This document shows, in pieces, positions 35,920-44,577 of a stretch of DNA of 64,000 nt (positions within the stretch are counted from its first letter, which is position 1; every line of letters begins with the position of its first letter). The DNA lies in NCBI RefSeq assembly GCF_009371985.2, contig NZ_VIKU02000004.1:434001-498000 (forward strand), in the 5' to 3' direction. Position numbers and translations under genes: made by a program. The notes under the pieces are model-generated. The model did not search any database and was not told the DNA's origin. It saw only the letters and a list, made by a program, of their open reading frames with translations. The DNA comes from Pelagihabitans pacificus (GTDB lineage: Bacteria > Bacteroidota > Bacteroidia > Flavobacteriales > Flavobacteriaceae).

Positions 35920-36615
35920 TTATTTGATGCTGTATTTGAAAATCCAACCTAATATTTTTATGCCCGCAAATATACTACCTTTTACGGTACCTGACACCTT
36001 TGAAATGCCAATTCTTCGTTTGTAACGTACTGGTACTTCGGTATATGTCAGTTTTTGTTTCAGTGCTTTCAGTTGCATTTCCACTGTCCAACCATAGGTC
36101 TTGTCCTCCATCTGCAAGGCCAATAATTGGTTGTACTTTATAGCCCTAAACGGTCCGAGGTCGGTAAATGTTGCCCCGAACAGTAATTTCATCAAGCTGG
36201 TAGCCAACCAATTTCCAAAAATTTGTTGGGGTGTCATGCTGCCTTCTTCCCTCAGTTGCTTCACCCGCGCACCCACCACGAAATCAATACCATCATTTAA
36301 AATGGGTGCTACCACTTTTTCGAGTTCTTCCGGATAATCGGAATAGTCTCCGTCGATAAATACGATGATGTCGGGTGCTTTGGACTGTTTCGCTATGTAA
36401 TCCATACCACAGAGGCAGGCATATCCGTACCCCTTTTTTTTCTCGGTAAGTACTGTAGCCCCGGCATTGCGGGCATTTTTGGCCGTTGCGTCTGTTGAAT
36501 TATTGTTTACAACTATTATCTCCGAAACCGATTTTGGGAGCTCCTCGATGACCTTTGCGATGGAATCGGCTTCATTGAAGGCGGGAATAATCACTCTAAT
36601 GTCTTTCTCCGACAT
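35920..36615 (-). CDS. GT2 glycosyltransferase (dolichyl-phosphate-mannose synthase-like)
   Basis: This 231-residue protein is a soluble GT2 enzyme: VIIPAFNEADSIAKVIEEL, IIVVNNNSTDAT, GYGYACLCGMDYI, and FIDGDYSDYPEEL with the DxD-type site. The C-terminal KISKVSGTVKGSIFAG is like polyprenyl-phosphate mannose or glucose synthases, which make lipid-linked sugar donors. It is 1 nt from genes on both sides (GH78 upstream and GT2 downstream), so it lies in the middle of an operon and could supply the GT-C type enzyme at 31243-32604. Confidence 0.87.
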   Translation of the reverse strand: MSEKDIRVIIPAFNEADSIAKVIEELPKSVSEIIVVNNNSTDATAKNARNAGATVLTEKKKGYGYACLCGMDYIAKQSKAPDIIVFIDGDYSDYPEELEKVVAPILNDGIDFVVGARVKQLREEGSMTPQQIFGNWLATSLMKLLFGATFTDLGPFRAIKYNQLLALQMEDKTYGWTVEMQLKALKQKLTYTEVPVRYKRRIGISKVSGTVKGSIFAGIKILGWIFKYSIK

Positions 36616-36616
36616 G

Positions 36617-39019
36617 CTATTGGTTTAATTCGTATTGATGTCTTCCCGGTCGAAGAGTCTCCGTCGTTCCGTTCCAGATGATTTCTCCCTTGATGTTTTC
36701 TGGTAGCACGATTTCGGCGAAAAGTCGACCCTCGGATCTTTTAAGGTTAAAATGAATGGTTCCCTTAGTGGTCGGCATAGACCCCTCAATGGTTTGCAGT
36801 ATTCCGAATACCGGTGCAATCCGAATTTCTTCGAAGTTGTTCTCTTTGGATTGGATACCTGCCAAATAGGTCAAATAAAAATAAGCGGGCGAGGCACTCC
36901 ATGGATGCACTTCCGAACGGGTGGGTTTGGTGGTCGATTCGAAACGTTCCAAGGTGGTCGTCATATGGTCGGCGACCATTTTCTCCCAAGGTTGTTGGGC
37001 CAAATCGAAGAGCTCGGGCACCCCGACCTTCTTGATGGCTTCGAACAGATAAAACCGATAGTAATAGGTGGCTTGCAGCAGGCTTTTGTCCTGTAATATA
37101 CTATTTAGCAGAGATTTTTGCTCAGATGGGGCAATAGCATCCGTGAGAATGGCCATGATATTGGTATGTTGGTCGTACACCGATTTATCGGGACGCTCCG
37201 CAAACAGTTTTCGATCCGAATCGTAACAAAGTTCGTAAACGGCCCCTTTTATTTCATTCGCCCGATCAGCGAATTGTGCTGCCTGATGTGTATCCCCGGC
37301 GGCTTCAAATAAATTGGCCGCGTTCATCAATGCATGTGCATAGTGCAAGCTCACTACAGCCGAATTCTCTCCCCCATTTTTGGTGGCGGTACCTCCCCCA
37401 TTGTCGGGATTTTGGTACCAATCGACAAAATAACGGTAGCGTGTCCTGTCGACCAAGTGGTTCGACTTCATGTTTTTCTCGAATCCGTTCAGGGTATGTG
37501 CAATTCCGGCTTTGTATTTTTCAATGATTGTCGTGTCTCCGGTCAAAGCATAATGGTCGGCCACCATGTCGACCCAGATAAGGGAGTAGGTGGGAAAGAT
37601 AAAAGTAGACCGCAAGGGGTAGGCCCCTAGAAGATTTCCTTCGGCGTCACGGGAATGGTGAAACTGCCGAAGGGCATTTTCAGTGTGGGCAAGACTACCG
37701 CTAAGGGCTTGCCAGATGAGCGCATGTACCTTAGTATCGCCTATGTACTGCATCGTTTCATAATACGCGTCACTCAGGAAATAATCCTGCGTGCACAGAT
37801 CTACGGTACGTTTGCAGATAGCAAAAATCTCATTATATGTCCCATTATCACTCGTAAAGGTAGCGGTCGATGCGAGGGTAGTGCGCGAACGGTAGTTTTG
37901 GAGACGGTCGAGCACGAGCTCCGAGGGTCCCGTCTCGATATCCAATTGGATAAAACGAAAAGTACGCATCCAAGTGGGAAGAAATTGCTGACCAGGGCTT
38001 CCGTCGGAAAGGACATGATCGAAATACCCGATCAATTCCTTTCCCTCGATTTGGTTTCGGTCTCCTTTTTCCTTTTTGGGCCCAAAGAGGTTTTCGGCAT
38101 ACCTTATCTTTATGGACGCCCCCTTGCCTCCGCTGAAGGAAAGTTCTGGAAACCCACTGGTGACCACTTTTTTATCGATAAGAAAGGAAGCCTTGATGTT
38201 TGCCGGAATACGCAGGTTTCCAGACGTGGGAAACGAGGTAGCACCTATGTTTTGGGAACGTACTATGGTACCAACACCTTCCTGTTCCCAGGTTAATAGA
38301 GGTAGGTTCCTGGGCTCAAGCAAATAGGCGATGGAACCACCCATACTGCCGGTACTTTCGTAGAAGCTGTTTTTTTGCCAGGCAGAATCATCGAATTCCG
38401 GTTGCTCCCAACCTTTTGGATGGTGTTTCATGGTAATGTAATCAGTTGGATTGTTGGCGTAGAAGCCCCCAATAATTCGATTTTCCCCAGGGCTTCTCCA
38501 GTGCACCTCCGAGGCTTTATACGAATTGTCCAAAACACATTTCCAACCGTCATCAGGACCTTTGGTCGTCAGCATTTTGGCATTTTCGGTTACCCCGTTG
38601 ACCATTAAGGCGGTGTAAAGGCTTTGAAAACCCAAAAAACGTTTTTTGCCATAGTTCACCACTTTGACGGCGATGATATTTTTTCCGTTTTTGAGCAGGC
38701 CCTTGAGATTCAGCGATTCGAATTTCCAGTGCTGCATGTCGCCCAGCTGTGGGCCGTGGGTTACGAACGAGCCGTTTACGTAGAGAAAGTAGTGGTTGTC
38801 GGCCGAAATGTTGATGATAAAGTCTTGGTCGGAATTGTGGACGGTAAATACGTTTCGAAATAGAATAACCCGGTCTTCGCCGCCTTGAATATCGGGATGG
38901 CTTACCCAATTGGCCTTGATTTGTTCGATACCGTATTGGATATCCGGGAAGTTGAGTTCGCTTTGCGCGTGTATTTCTAGGAAGGAAAGGAATAAGGATA
39001 CCAGGAGTATATAGCGCAT
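36617..39019 (-). CDS. GH78-family alpha-L-rhamnosidase-like protein
   Basis: This protein of about 800 residues has a signal peptide ending in LEIHAQ and the domain order of GH78: N-terminal beta-sandwiches (YFLYVNGSFVTHGPQ and a TWMRTFRFIQLDIE segment) and an (alpha/alpha)6 barrel starting near VDLCTQDYFLSDAYYETMQYIGD, given here only to SDAYYETMQYIGD. It should remove terminal rhamnose in the periplasm or outside. The catalytic motif has drifted from the common DxPxYEQxQYIGD form, but the Glu is kept. The start at 39019 overlaps the YwqK-like stop (TGATG); a GTG lies one codon earlier. It is cotranscribed with two glycosyltransferases. Confidence 0.85.
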   Translation of the reverse strand: MRYILLVSLFLSFLEIHAQSELNFPDIQYGIEQIKANWVSHPDIQGGEDRVILFRNVFTVHNSDQDFIINISADNHYFLYVNGSFVTHGPQLGDMQHWKFESLNLKGLLKNGKNIIAVKVVNYGKKRFLGFQSLYTALMVNGVTENAKMLTTKGPDDGWKCVLDNSYKASEVHWRSPGENRIIGGFYANNPTDYITMKHHPKGWEQPEFDDSAWQKNSFYESTGSMGGSIAYLLEPRNLPLLTWEQEGVGTIVRSQNIGATSFPTSGNLRIPANIKASFLIDKKVVTSGFPELSFSGGKGASIKIRYAENLFGPKKEKGDRNQIEGKELIGYFDHVLSDGSPGQQFLPTWMRTFRFIQLDIETGPSELVLDRLQNYRSRTTLASTATFTSDNGTYNEIFAICKRTVDLCTQDYFLSDAYYETMQYIGDTKVHALIWQALSGSLAHTENALRQFHHSRDAEGNLLGAYPLRSTFIFPTYSLIWVDMVADHYALTGDTTIIEKYKAGIAHTLNGFEKNMKSNHLVDRTRYRYFVDWYQNPDNGGGTATKNGGENSAVVSLHYAHALMNAANLFEAAGDTHQAAQFADRANEIKGAVYELCYDSDRKLFAERPDKSVYDQHTNIMAILTDAIAPSEQKSLLNSILQDKSLLQATYYYRFYLFEAIKKVGVPELFDLAQQPWEKMVADHMTTTLERFESTTKPTRSEVHPWSASPAYFYLTYLAGIQSKENNFEEIRIAPVFGILQTIEGSMPTTKGTIHFNLKRSEGRLFAEIVLPENIKGEIIWNGTTETLRPGRHQYELNQ

Positions 39020-39504
39020 CACCTTAGATCAGAGAGATTGTTGTCCTTTTTAAAACTGCTAAGACTATACCAAGACTTGATTTTTTTACCATTTCGATAT
39101 TTTTCCGCAGCAATCAGTTTGTTGTTCCGATATTGAAGGCAAAAACCATTTTTCTTCCCATTGCTCAATTGGCATTTATGGCCCAACTTGCCCCGATCAT
39201 CATAGAAAAGCCACCAGCTGGCCTTCATCCCATTCTGATAATGGCCTTCCTTTAAAAGAAAGCCTTTAGGGGTATAAAAATACCAATATTCCTGACGTTT
39301 CCCATTTTCGTAATGTCCCTTTTCCGAAATTCTTCCGTTAGAATGGTAGTATCGCCAGTAGCCTGTTTTCTCTCCATTTTTTAGCCAGCCCTCGGACTTT
39401 GTATGTCCGCTTTGATAATATTCCTTATGGTATGCCGCCATTTCATTGGAAGCATATCCGAAGAACGATACCATGCAGGCCAGAAGGAACGATTGAATAA
39501 ACAC
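39019..39504 (-). CDS. YwqK-like (MORN_2-repeat) exported protein
   Basis: This 161-residue protein has a short N-terminal signal and four to five MORN_2-type repeats, seen as KNGEKTGYWRYYHSNGRISEKG, shown here as KTGYWRYYHSNGR, KRQEYWYFYTPKG, KASWWLFYDDRG and KKNGFCLQYRNNK. This repeat type is annotated as YwqK-like antitoxin, but exported versions are common in Flavobacteriia and no toxin is nearby. It is the first gene of the operon with GH78 and two GT2 genes. Function unknown. Confidence 0.75.
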   Translation of the reverse strand: MFIQSFLLACMVSFFGYASNEMAAYHKEYYQSGHTKSEGWLKNGEKTGYWRYYHSNGRISEKGHYENGKRQEYWYFYTPKGFLLKEGHYQNGMKASWWLFYDDRGKLGHKCQLSNGKKNGFCLQYRNNKLIAAEKYRNGKKIKSWYSLSSFKKDNNLSDLR

Positions 39505-39597
39505 AGTTTTTTTAAACTTGGTCGGGCTTATAACGATAAGTTAACATCCAACTCTTTCTTCGCTTTATTTTTTAGACTTCTTAACCGACATTTCGCC

Positions 39598-41181
39598 CTA
39601 TTTGTTGTTTACCAATGCCATCAGGTCAGGGTCGTTGCCCAAGAGGACTTCGGTCGGGTTGATGCGACCTTCCAAAGGGCCATTTTCCAATTTTAAAACC
39701 CCGCGTGGACAAACGGCCGAACAGATACCACAACCCACACAGCTCGAACGCACTATGTTCTCGCCTTTTTGGGCATAGGCCCTCACATCGATACCCATTT
39801 CGCAATAGGTAGAGCAGTTTCCACAAGAAATACATTGCCCTCCATTGGTAGTGATCCTAAATTTGGAGAAAAGGCGCTGTTGAAACCCTAAAATAGCGGC
39901 CATAGGACAGCCAAACCGACACCAGACCCGATTGCCGAAAATGGGATAAAAACCGGTACCGATGACGCCTGAAAAAATACTGCCGATCAAGAAGCTATAG
40001 GTCGTGCGAAGCGTTTCCGACTTGAATATGAAAATGTTGCCTTCTCCACTGAAAAAATGCAATCCGATCAGCGTGATGATAACTACAAAATAGCCAATGG
40101 CCCCATATTTGGCATCTTTTTGTAGCTCCTGTCTTTTGTATATCATTACCCAAGCAAAGACCAAGGTCAAGATGGTTCCGACCCCAAGGAGGAAGGTTGA
40201 CTTGGTCAACCAATATTTGGAAGTGTCGTTTCCTAGATACGAATAGACCACGGCAGTGGTCATCAAGGTAACGAACACGACTACACTATGTACGACCCAA
40301 CGCTCTATTTGCCAGGCCGATTTACTCTTATCGCTTAATTGGCGAAACGCATCCCCCGCGGTTTCCGCCAATCCGCCGCAACCGCAAACCCAAGAACAAT
40401 ACCAGCGCTTCCCGAATTTATAGGTAAGGATCGGACTGATAATGAATATCGATGCGATACCGAATAACAACATTGCCATGCCCACATCACCTGCATCGAT
40501 GAAACCGTTGACTCGGTACCGTTCGAAATTATAGTAGTTCAAGGGCCACATGTTCTTCAAGTCGTAATAGGGCAGATCTCCGTTAAGTCGAGCCATGATT
40601 TCCGGGATGATAAAGGCAAAGGCGGTCTGAAAAAACATGACACTAACCGTTCGAATTTTTTCATAGGAGTTATGTCGGTACTTCCACATGAACTTAATCC
40701 CGAAAGCCAGTATGGCAACCGTGTAAAGCGTACCATACACAAACCATTGGCTAGCCGGATTGCCACTCAACATTTTGCTCAAGGGATCGAAAAGGGCAAT
40801 AACCCCGGTATTCTCACCATCTTTTACCAGGCCTAAATATTGGGGATAAAAGTAAAGCACGATATAGAATCCTGTAAGGGCAATCCCCGCCATCCAGGCC
40901 AAGACTCCTCTACTGGACATCGATTTGAACCAAACCCCATCATTTTTAATTCCCTTGGACTTGTGGCCGTATGCCGCTTTGGAAAACCAAACTACACCAA
41001 CAAATATCGCTGCTAAAGAAATGGTAAGCCATAATCCACTATTTGGGAATTCTAGGTTAAACAGGTTGAGGGTTAAGATTCCCAAACCGATCATTCCCAC
41101 CAGTGTCGCCAATTTTTGACCTGTGTTCAAGGCTTTTGGTGGCTCCCCTGTAAGGGCCATGTTGTTATCGTAAGTGCTCAT
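39598..41181 (-). CDS. Membrane 4Fe-4S protein (NosR/NapH-like)
   Basis: This 527-residue protein has about nine transmembrane segments and four Cys clusters: RWYCSWVCGCGGLAET, VWCRFGCPMAAILG, CISCGNCSTYCEMGI and CVGCGICSAVCPRGV. The first two match the polyferredoxin (Fer4_5) arrangement of NapH/NosR proteins, and the last two are standard 4Fe-4S ligand sets at the C-terminus. It should carry electrons between the membrane and a partner. Its upstream neighbour at 41240-42586 is a FAD oxidoreductase on the same strand 58 nt away, so the two probably form one electron-transfer unit. The end acceptor is unknown. Confidence 0.85.
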   Translation of the reverse strand: MSTYDNNMALTGEPPKALNTGQKLATLVGMIGLGILTLNLFNLEFPNSGLWLTISLAAIFVGVVWFSKAAYGHKSKGIKNDGVWFKSMSSRGVLAWMAGIALTGFYIVLYFYPQYLGLVKDGENTGVIALFDPLSKMLSGNPASQWFVYGTLYTVAILAFGIKFMWKYRHNSYEKIRTVSVMFFQTAFAFIIPEIMARLNGDLPYYDLKNMWPLNYYNFERYRVNGFIDAGDVGMAMLLFGIASIFIISPILTYKFGKRWYCSWVCGCGGLAETAGDAFRQLSDKSKSAWQIERWVVHSVVVFVTLMTTAVVYSYLGNDTSKYWLTKSTFLLGVGTILTLVFAWVMIYKRQELQKDAKYGAIGYFVVIITLIGLHFFSGEGNIFIFKSETLRTTYSFLIGSIFSGVIGTGFYPIFGNRVWCRFGCPMAAILGFQQRLFSKFRITTNGGQCISCGNCSTYCEMGIDVRAYAQKGENIVRSSCVGCGICSAVCPRGVLKLENGPLEGRINPTEVLLGNDPDLMALVNNK

Positions 41182-41239
41182 ATTAGGGTTGTTAGTGTAT
41201 TAGTTGTAGTTTATAGATGGTTTTAATTCGCATGTGGTG

Positions 41240-42586
41240 TTATATTCTTTCGAAGATTCTTTTCCAGCTTTTTTTCTTAGGCAATATCGAAGTCCCAAGC
41301 TCGGAATTATAGCTAGCCACTATTTCTTCCTCGTACTGCGCATAAAACTCGGGGTCGAAATTGGCATCCTTCAGATGCTCCATCACATAGTGTATATCAC
41401 GTTCCTCGGTCAGCCAACGATCGAATATTTCATGTCGCATACGAATACCAAATGTATTGATACCCAAAAACTTCTGTGTCTTATGACAATAGGCCATGGT
41501 GATGCATAGTTTTTCATTCGGATGTCGCCAATGGAAATGCTGCTCCGTTTCCTTCATATTGCGCTCGCTAAATACCCACCCATAAGTTTGGTATTCGATA
41601 TCGAGGAATTTGGCCGAATTGAACCAATGTCCGGGATCATACTGTCTTTTATTGCCACAGATAGTATGGGCTACTGTTTCGCCCATCATCCGCCCTGTAT
41701 ACCATACCGCTTCTACCGGACGACGGTTGCCGATGGCTTCATGCTGTTCGGCGCAGTCTCCTATGGCATAGATGTCCGGAATATTCGTCTCGAGATACCG
41801 GTTCACTTTTACACCGCGTCCCAGTTCGATTCCCGAATCCTTCAAGAAGGCTACATTGGGGGAGACACCGGCGGTAAGACCTACGACATTGCATTCGATG
41901 GTGTCACCTTTATCGGTTGTTACCGCTTTGGCCCTTCCGTTTTCATCGGCAATTATTTCTACCAAGTTGGTATCCAAACGCAGATCGATGTGATGTTCTA
42001 GAATGTGTTCATTGATCATTTGCGATTCGCCTTTCGGTAGCACCCCATTCCAAAAACTGGTTTCCCGTACCAAAAAAGTAACGGGAATATTGCGGGTGAC
42101 CAACATCTCGGCCAACTCGATGCCAATGAGTCCTCCACCAACTATGACGGCCCTTTTACATACTTTGTTATTGGGCGCATTCTTTTCGAGATTTTCCAAA
42201 TCTTGCTTGTGATAGAGTCCTTGCACCCCTTCCAAGCCCTGTCCAGGCCAACCAAATTTGTTGGGCTTGGATCCTACTGCAATGATCAATTTGTCATACG
42301 CCACTTCCGATTTGTTGGAAAGGACCAGTTTTTTGCTCGTATGGTTTACTTGATCGACATAGCCCTTGACCAGCTCGATCCGATTCTTTTTCCAAAACCA
42401 GTTTTCATAGGGTTGCGTATGCTCAAATTTCATGTGTCCCATGTAAACATACATGAGCGCCGTACGAGAGAAGAAGTAATCGGTCTCCGCCGATATGATG
42501 GTGATTTTCTTATCGGAATTCTTTCGGATATGTCTTGCGGCCGTAACGCCCGCAATCCCATTTCCGATAATTACAATGTGTTCCAT
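41240..42586 (-). CDS. FAD/NAD(P)-dependent oxidoreductase partner of the Fe-S protein
   Basis: This 448-residue flavoprotein has HIVIIGNGIAGVTAARHIRK for FAD, RAVIVGGGLIGIELAEML for NAD(P)H and the IYAIGDCAEQHEAIG segment that closes the FAD site. It belongs to the nitrite-reductase-NirB/rubredoxin-reductase-like class. A C-terminal extension of about 110 residues (from FLDIEYQTYGWVFSERN) is unusual and not recognised. It is followed by the membrane Fe-S gene, suggesting transfer from NAD(P)H through FAD and Fe-S clusters. Confidence 0.85.
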   Translation of the reverse strand: MEHIVIIGNGIAGVTAARHIRKNSDKKITIISAETDYFFSRTALMYVYMGHMKFEHTQPYENWFWKKNRIELVKGYVDQVNHTSKKLVLSNKSEVAYDKLIIAVGSKPNKFGWPGQGLEGVQGLYHKQDLENLEKNAPNNKVCKRAVIVGGGLIGIELAEMLVTRNIPVTFLVRETSFWNGVLPKGESQMINEHILEHHIDLRLDTNLVEIIADENGRAKAVTTDKGDTIECNVVGLTAGVSPNVAFLKDSGIELGRGVKVNRYLETNIPDIYAIGDCAEQHEAIGNRRPVEAVWYTGRMMGETVAHTICGNKRQYDPGHWFNSAKFLDIEYQTYGWVFSERNMKETEQHFHWRHPNEKLCITMAYCHKTQKFLGINTFGIRMRHEIFDRWLTEERDIHYVMEHLKDANFDPEFYAQYEEEIVASYNSELGTSILPKKKSWKRIFERI

Positions 42587-42827
42587 GTATTTTTTGTTGG
42601 TGGTTGTATGCTGTGTCGTTGATGTGGGAATGAACTTAAAATATTCCGTTCAATTTAGAAAGAATTTAAATATGAACCTATTTTGTAAGGTTCTAGCGGT
42701 GTTTTCGTACTTGTAACCTACTGATTTTGATAATCTTAAATAATTCATAAAATCGACATTCTTTTGTAGGGTCGATTCAAAAGGTTCGACCTATGCGGCA
42801 ATTAAACGCTAACGAAAACCAATTGCA

Positions 42828-43547
42828 ATGAGAACTAGGAATCACTTATTTACGATATTTTTTATTGCCATCCTCTCTTTTGGGCAAGCACAGAATACCC
42901 CTGAATTTTTTACTCGGACAGATAGTTTTTTAAAGACCCATGTAAGGGACGGACGGGTAGCCTATAAAGATATCAAGGCCGATTCTTCCGACCTGAACGC
43001 TTTGTTGGAGATGGCCCAAAATACATCGGTTTCAAAGGAGAAGGCCTCAGAATACCAAGCTTTTTGGATCAATGTGTACAATCTTGCAGTGATCAAAGGT
43101 GTCGTCGAGAATTACCCCTTAAAACAACCCTTGGATGTTCCCGGGTTTTTCGATAAGACCGACTATACGGCTGGGGGTACAAGCATTACCCTGAACGATA
43201 TCGAGAATAAATTGCTCCGAGCTAATTTCCCAAAAGAGCCCCGCTTTCACTTTGTGTTGGTCTGTGCAGGATTGGGTTGTCCGCCGATTATCAATGAAGC
43301 ATACACTCCTGATAAGTTGGAAGCACAATTAGAGCGACAAACGATTGCCGCCTTGAACAATCCCGCTTTTATTCAAGTGAATAAAAACAAGGTAAAAATT
43401 TCCCAGATCTTCGAATGGTATAAAGGTGATTTTGAAAAGGGGGGAAGTGTTACCGACTTCATTAACAAATATAAGACCGAAAAACTTCCTGAAAAAGCGA
43501 GGCTATCGTACTATCCGTATGATTGGACTTTGAACGAGGTCGAGTAA
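42828..43547 (+). CDS. DUF547 exported protein
   Basis: This 239-residue protein has a signal peptide (cleaved after FGQA) and the DUF547 core: AFWINVYNLAVIKGVVENYPL, shown here as AFWINVYNLAVIKGV, TLNDIENKLLRANF, PRFHFVLVCAGLGCPPI and the end RLSYYPYDWTLNE. The family has no settled function; it resembles a papain-like fold in some analyses. A paralogue lies at 61778-62503. It precedes an outer-membrane barrel gene by 93 nt. Confidence 0.9.
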   Translation: MRTRNHLFTIFFIAILSFGQAQNTPEFFTRTDSFLKTHVRDGRVAYKDIKADSSDLNALLEMAQNTSVSKEKASEYQAFWINVYNLAVIKGVVENYPLKQPLDVPGFFDKTDYTAGGTSITLNDIENKLLRANFPKEPRFHFVLVCAGLGCPPIINEAYTPDKLEAQLERQTIAALNNPAFIQVNKNKVKISQIFEWYKGDFEKGGSVTDFINKYKTEKLPEKARLSYYPYDWTLNEVE

Positions 43548-43640
43548 AAAAACATCAAAATAAATCGTGAAATTTTCTTTGAAGACCTTGGTGGAGAGAG
43601 GCCTCCAGTATTAATAAGTGTCCAACAAAACAATAATACA

Positions 43641-44531
43641 ATGAGATTAATTGGAAATTATGTAATAACCGTAGGAATCTTTTTTGTAACGATGGGCGCT
43701 TTTGCCCAAGATGCCGTTCACGACCAACCCCAACCTCAGAAAAGCAACATTCAACAATACACCCCGTCTAAACTGATCGGCAAAGGGCAGGTAGACCTGA
43801 AATGGTTTAACAACCTATATACCCAGACCAGGAGTACTTTTTCCGACGCGAGGGAGCCCAGGGAGACCTTCTTCACATCAACATTGGAGGTGTATACGGG
43901 TGTTGGACAAAATAAGCGATGGAATGTCGGCGCCATTTTTGAGTTCCGTTCCAACGTCATCAATGATCGCGGTGCGTTGGAGATATTTCGGTTCGATGGT
44001 GAAGAAGGCACGGCACGTTCCGGGTTCACCTCCATTGCCCCTTCGGTGAAGTTCGTGCCGATTGCTTCCGTTAGCAACTTCAGTATCCAAAGTTCCTTTT
44101 TCTTTCCATTGGTCGATAACGAGGTTGAAAACGACGTATTTTTAGATCAGAATGGTTTTATCTGGCAAAATCGATTCTTTTATGATTACACTTTTCCAGG
44201 CGATAAATTTCAGTTATTCACTGAGTTGAATTCAGAGCTTAGTTTTGGGGATGGGGAAAAGAGTTTTGCCAATAATAGCCTTAACTTGACTCCTGGCGTG
44301 TTTTTTAGTTATTTCCCTAGTTCAAAGTTTACTGTTCTAGTGCTGGCCCAGCATTCCCAACGAATCGATTTGGGAAATGACTTCCCGCAAGATTTTACCG
44401 CTTTGGGCGGCGGCGCAAAATATCAGTTGACCGATGCCCTCAACTTAGAGTTGCTCTATACCAATTTTGTAAGGGGGAGTAATACCGGCCTTGGGCAGAC
44501 CTTTAATCTGGGTCTGCGCGCTATTTTCTGA
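43641..44531 (+). CDS. Predicted outer-membrane beta-barrel protein
   Basis: This 296-residue protein has a signal peptide (GAFAQ) and alternating aromatic strands (RWNVGAIFEFRSNV, FSIQSSFFFPLVD, KFTVLVLAQHSQRIDL, LNLELLYTNFVRG) ending in FNLGLRAIF, a terminal aromatic typical of BAM substrates. No family was recognised. It lies between the DUF547 and GH113 genes, and may be cotranscribed with them (gaps of 93 and 46 nt). Function unknown. Confidence 0.75.
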   Translation: MRLIGNYVITVGIFFVTMGAFAQDAVHDQPQPQKSNIQQYTPSKLIGKGQVDLKWFNNLYTQTRSTFSDAREPRETFFTSTLEVYTGVGQNKRWNVGAIFEFRSNVINDRGALEIFRFDGEEGTARSGFTSIAPSVKFVPIASVSNFSIQSSFFFPLVDNEVENDVFLDQNGFIWQNRFFYDYTFPGDKFQLFTELNSELSFGDGEKSFANNSLNLTPGVFFSYFPSSKFTVLVLAQHSQRIDLGNDFPQDFTALGGGAKYQLTDALNLELLYTNFVRGSNTGLGQTFNLGLRAIF

Positions 44532-44577
44532 ATTTTATAAATAAAATAACTTATTTTAGAGTCTTAATTGCAAATGA

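Noticed and set aside
37655-38296. 213-codon plus-strand reading frame
   Set aside because: It is antisense to the GH78 gene, with no recognisable features.
39019-39504. Antitoxin of a toxin-antitoxin pair (YwqK name)
   Set aside because: The protein is exported and there is no toxin candidate next to it; the name comes from the repeat family only.
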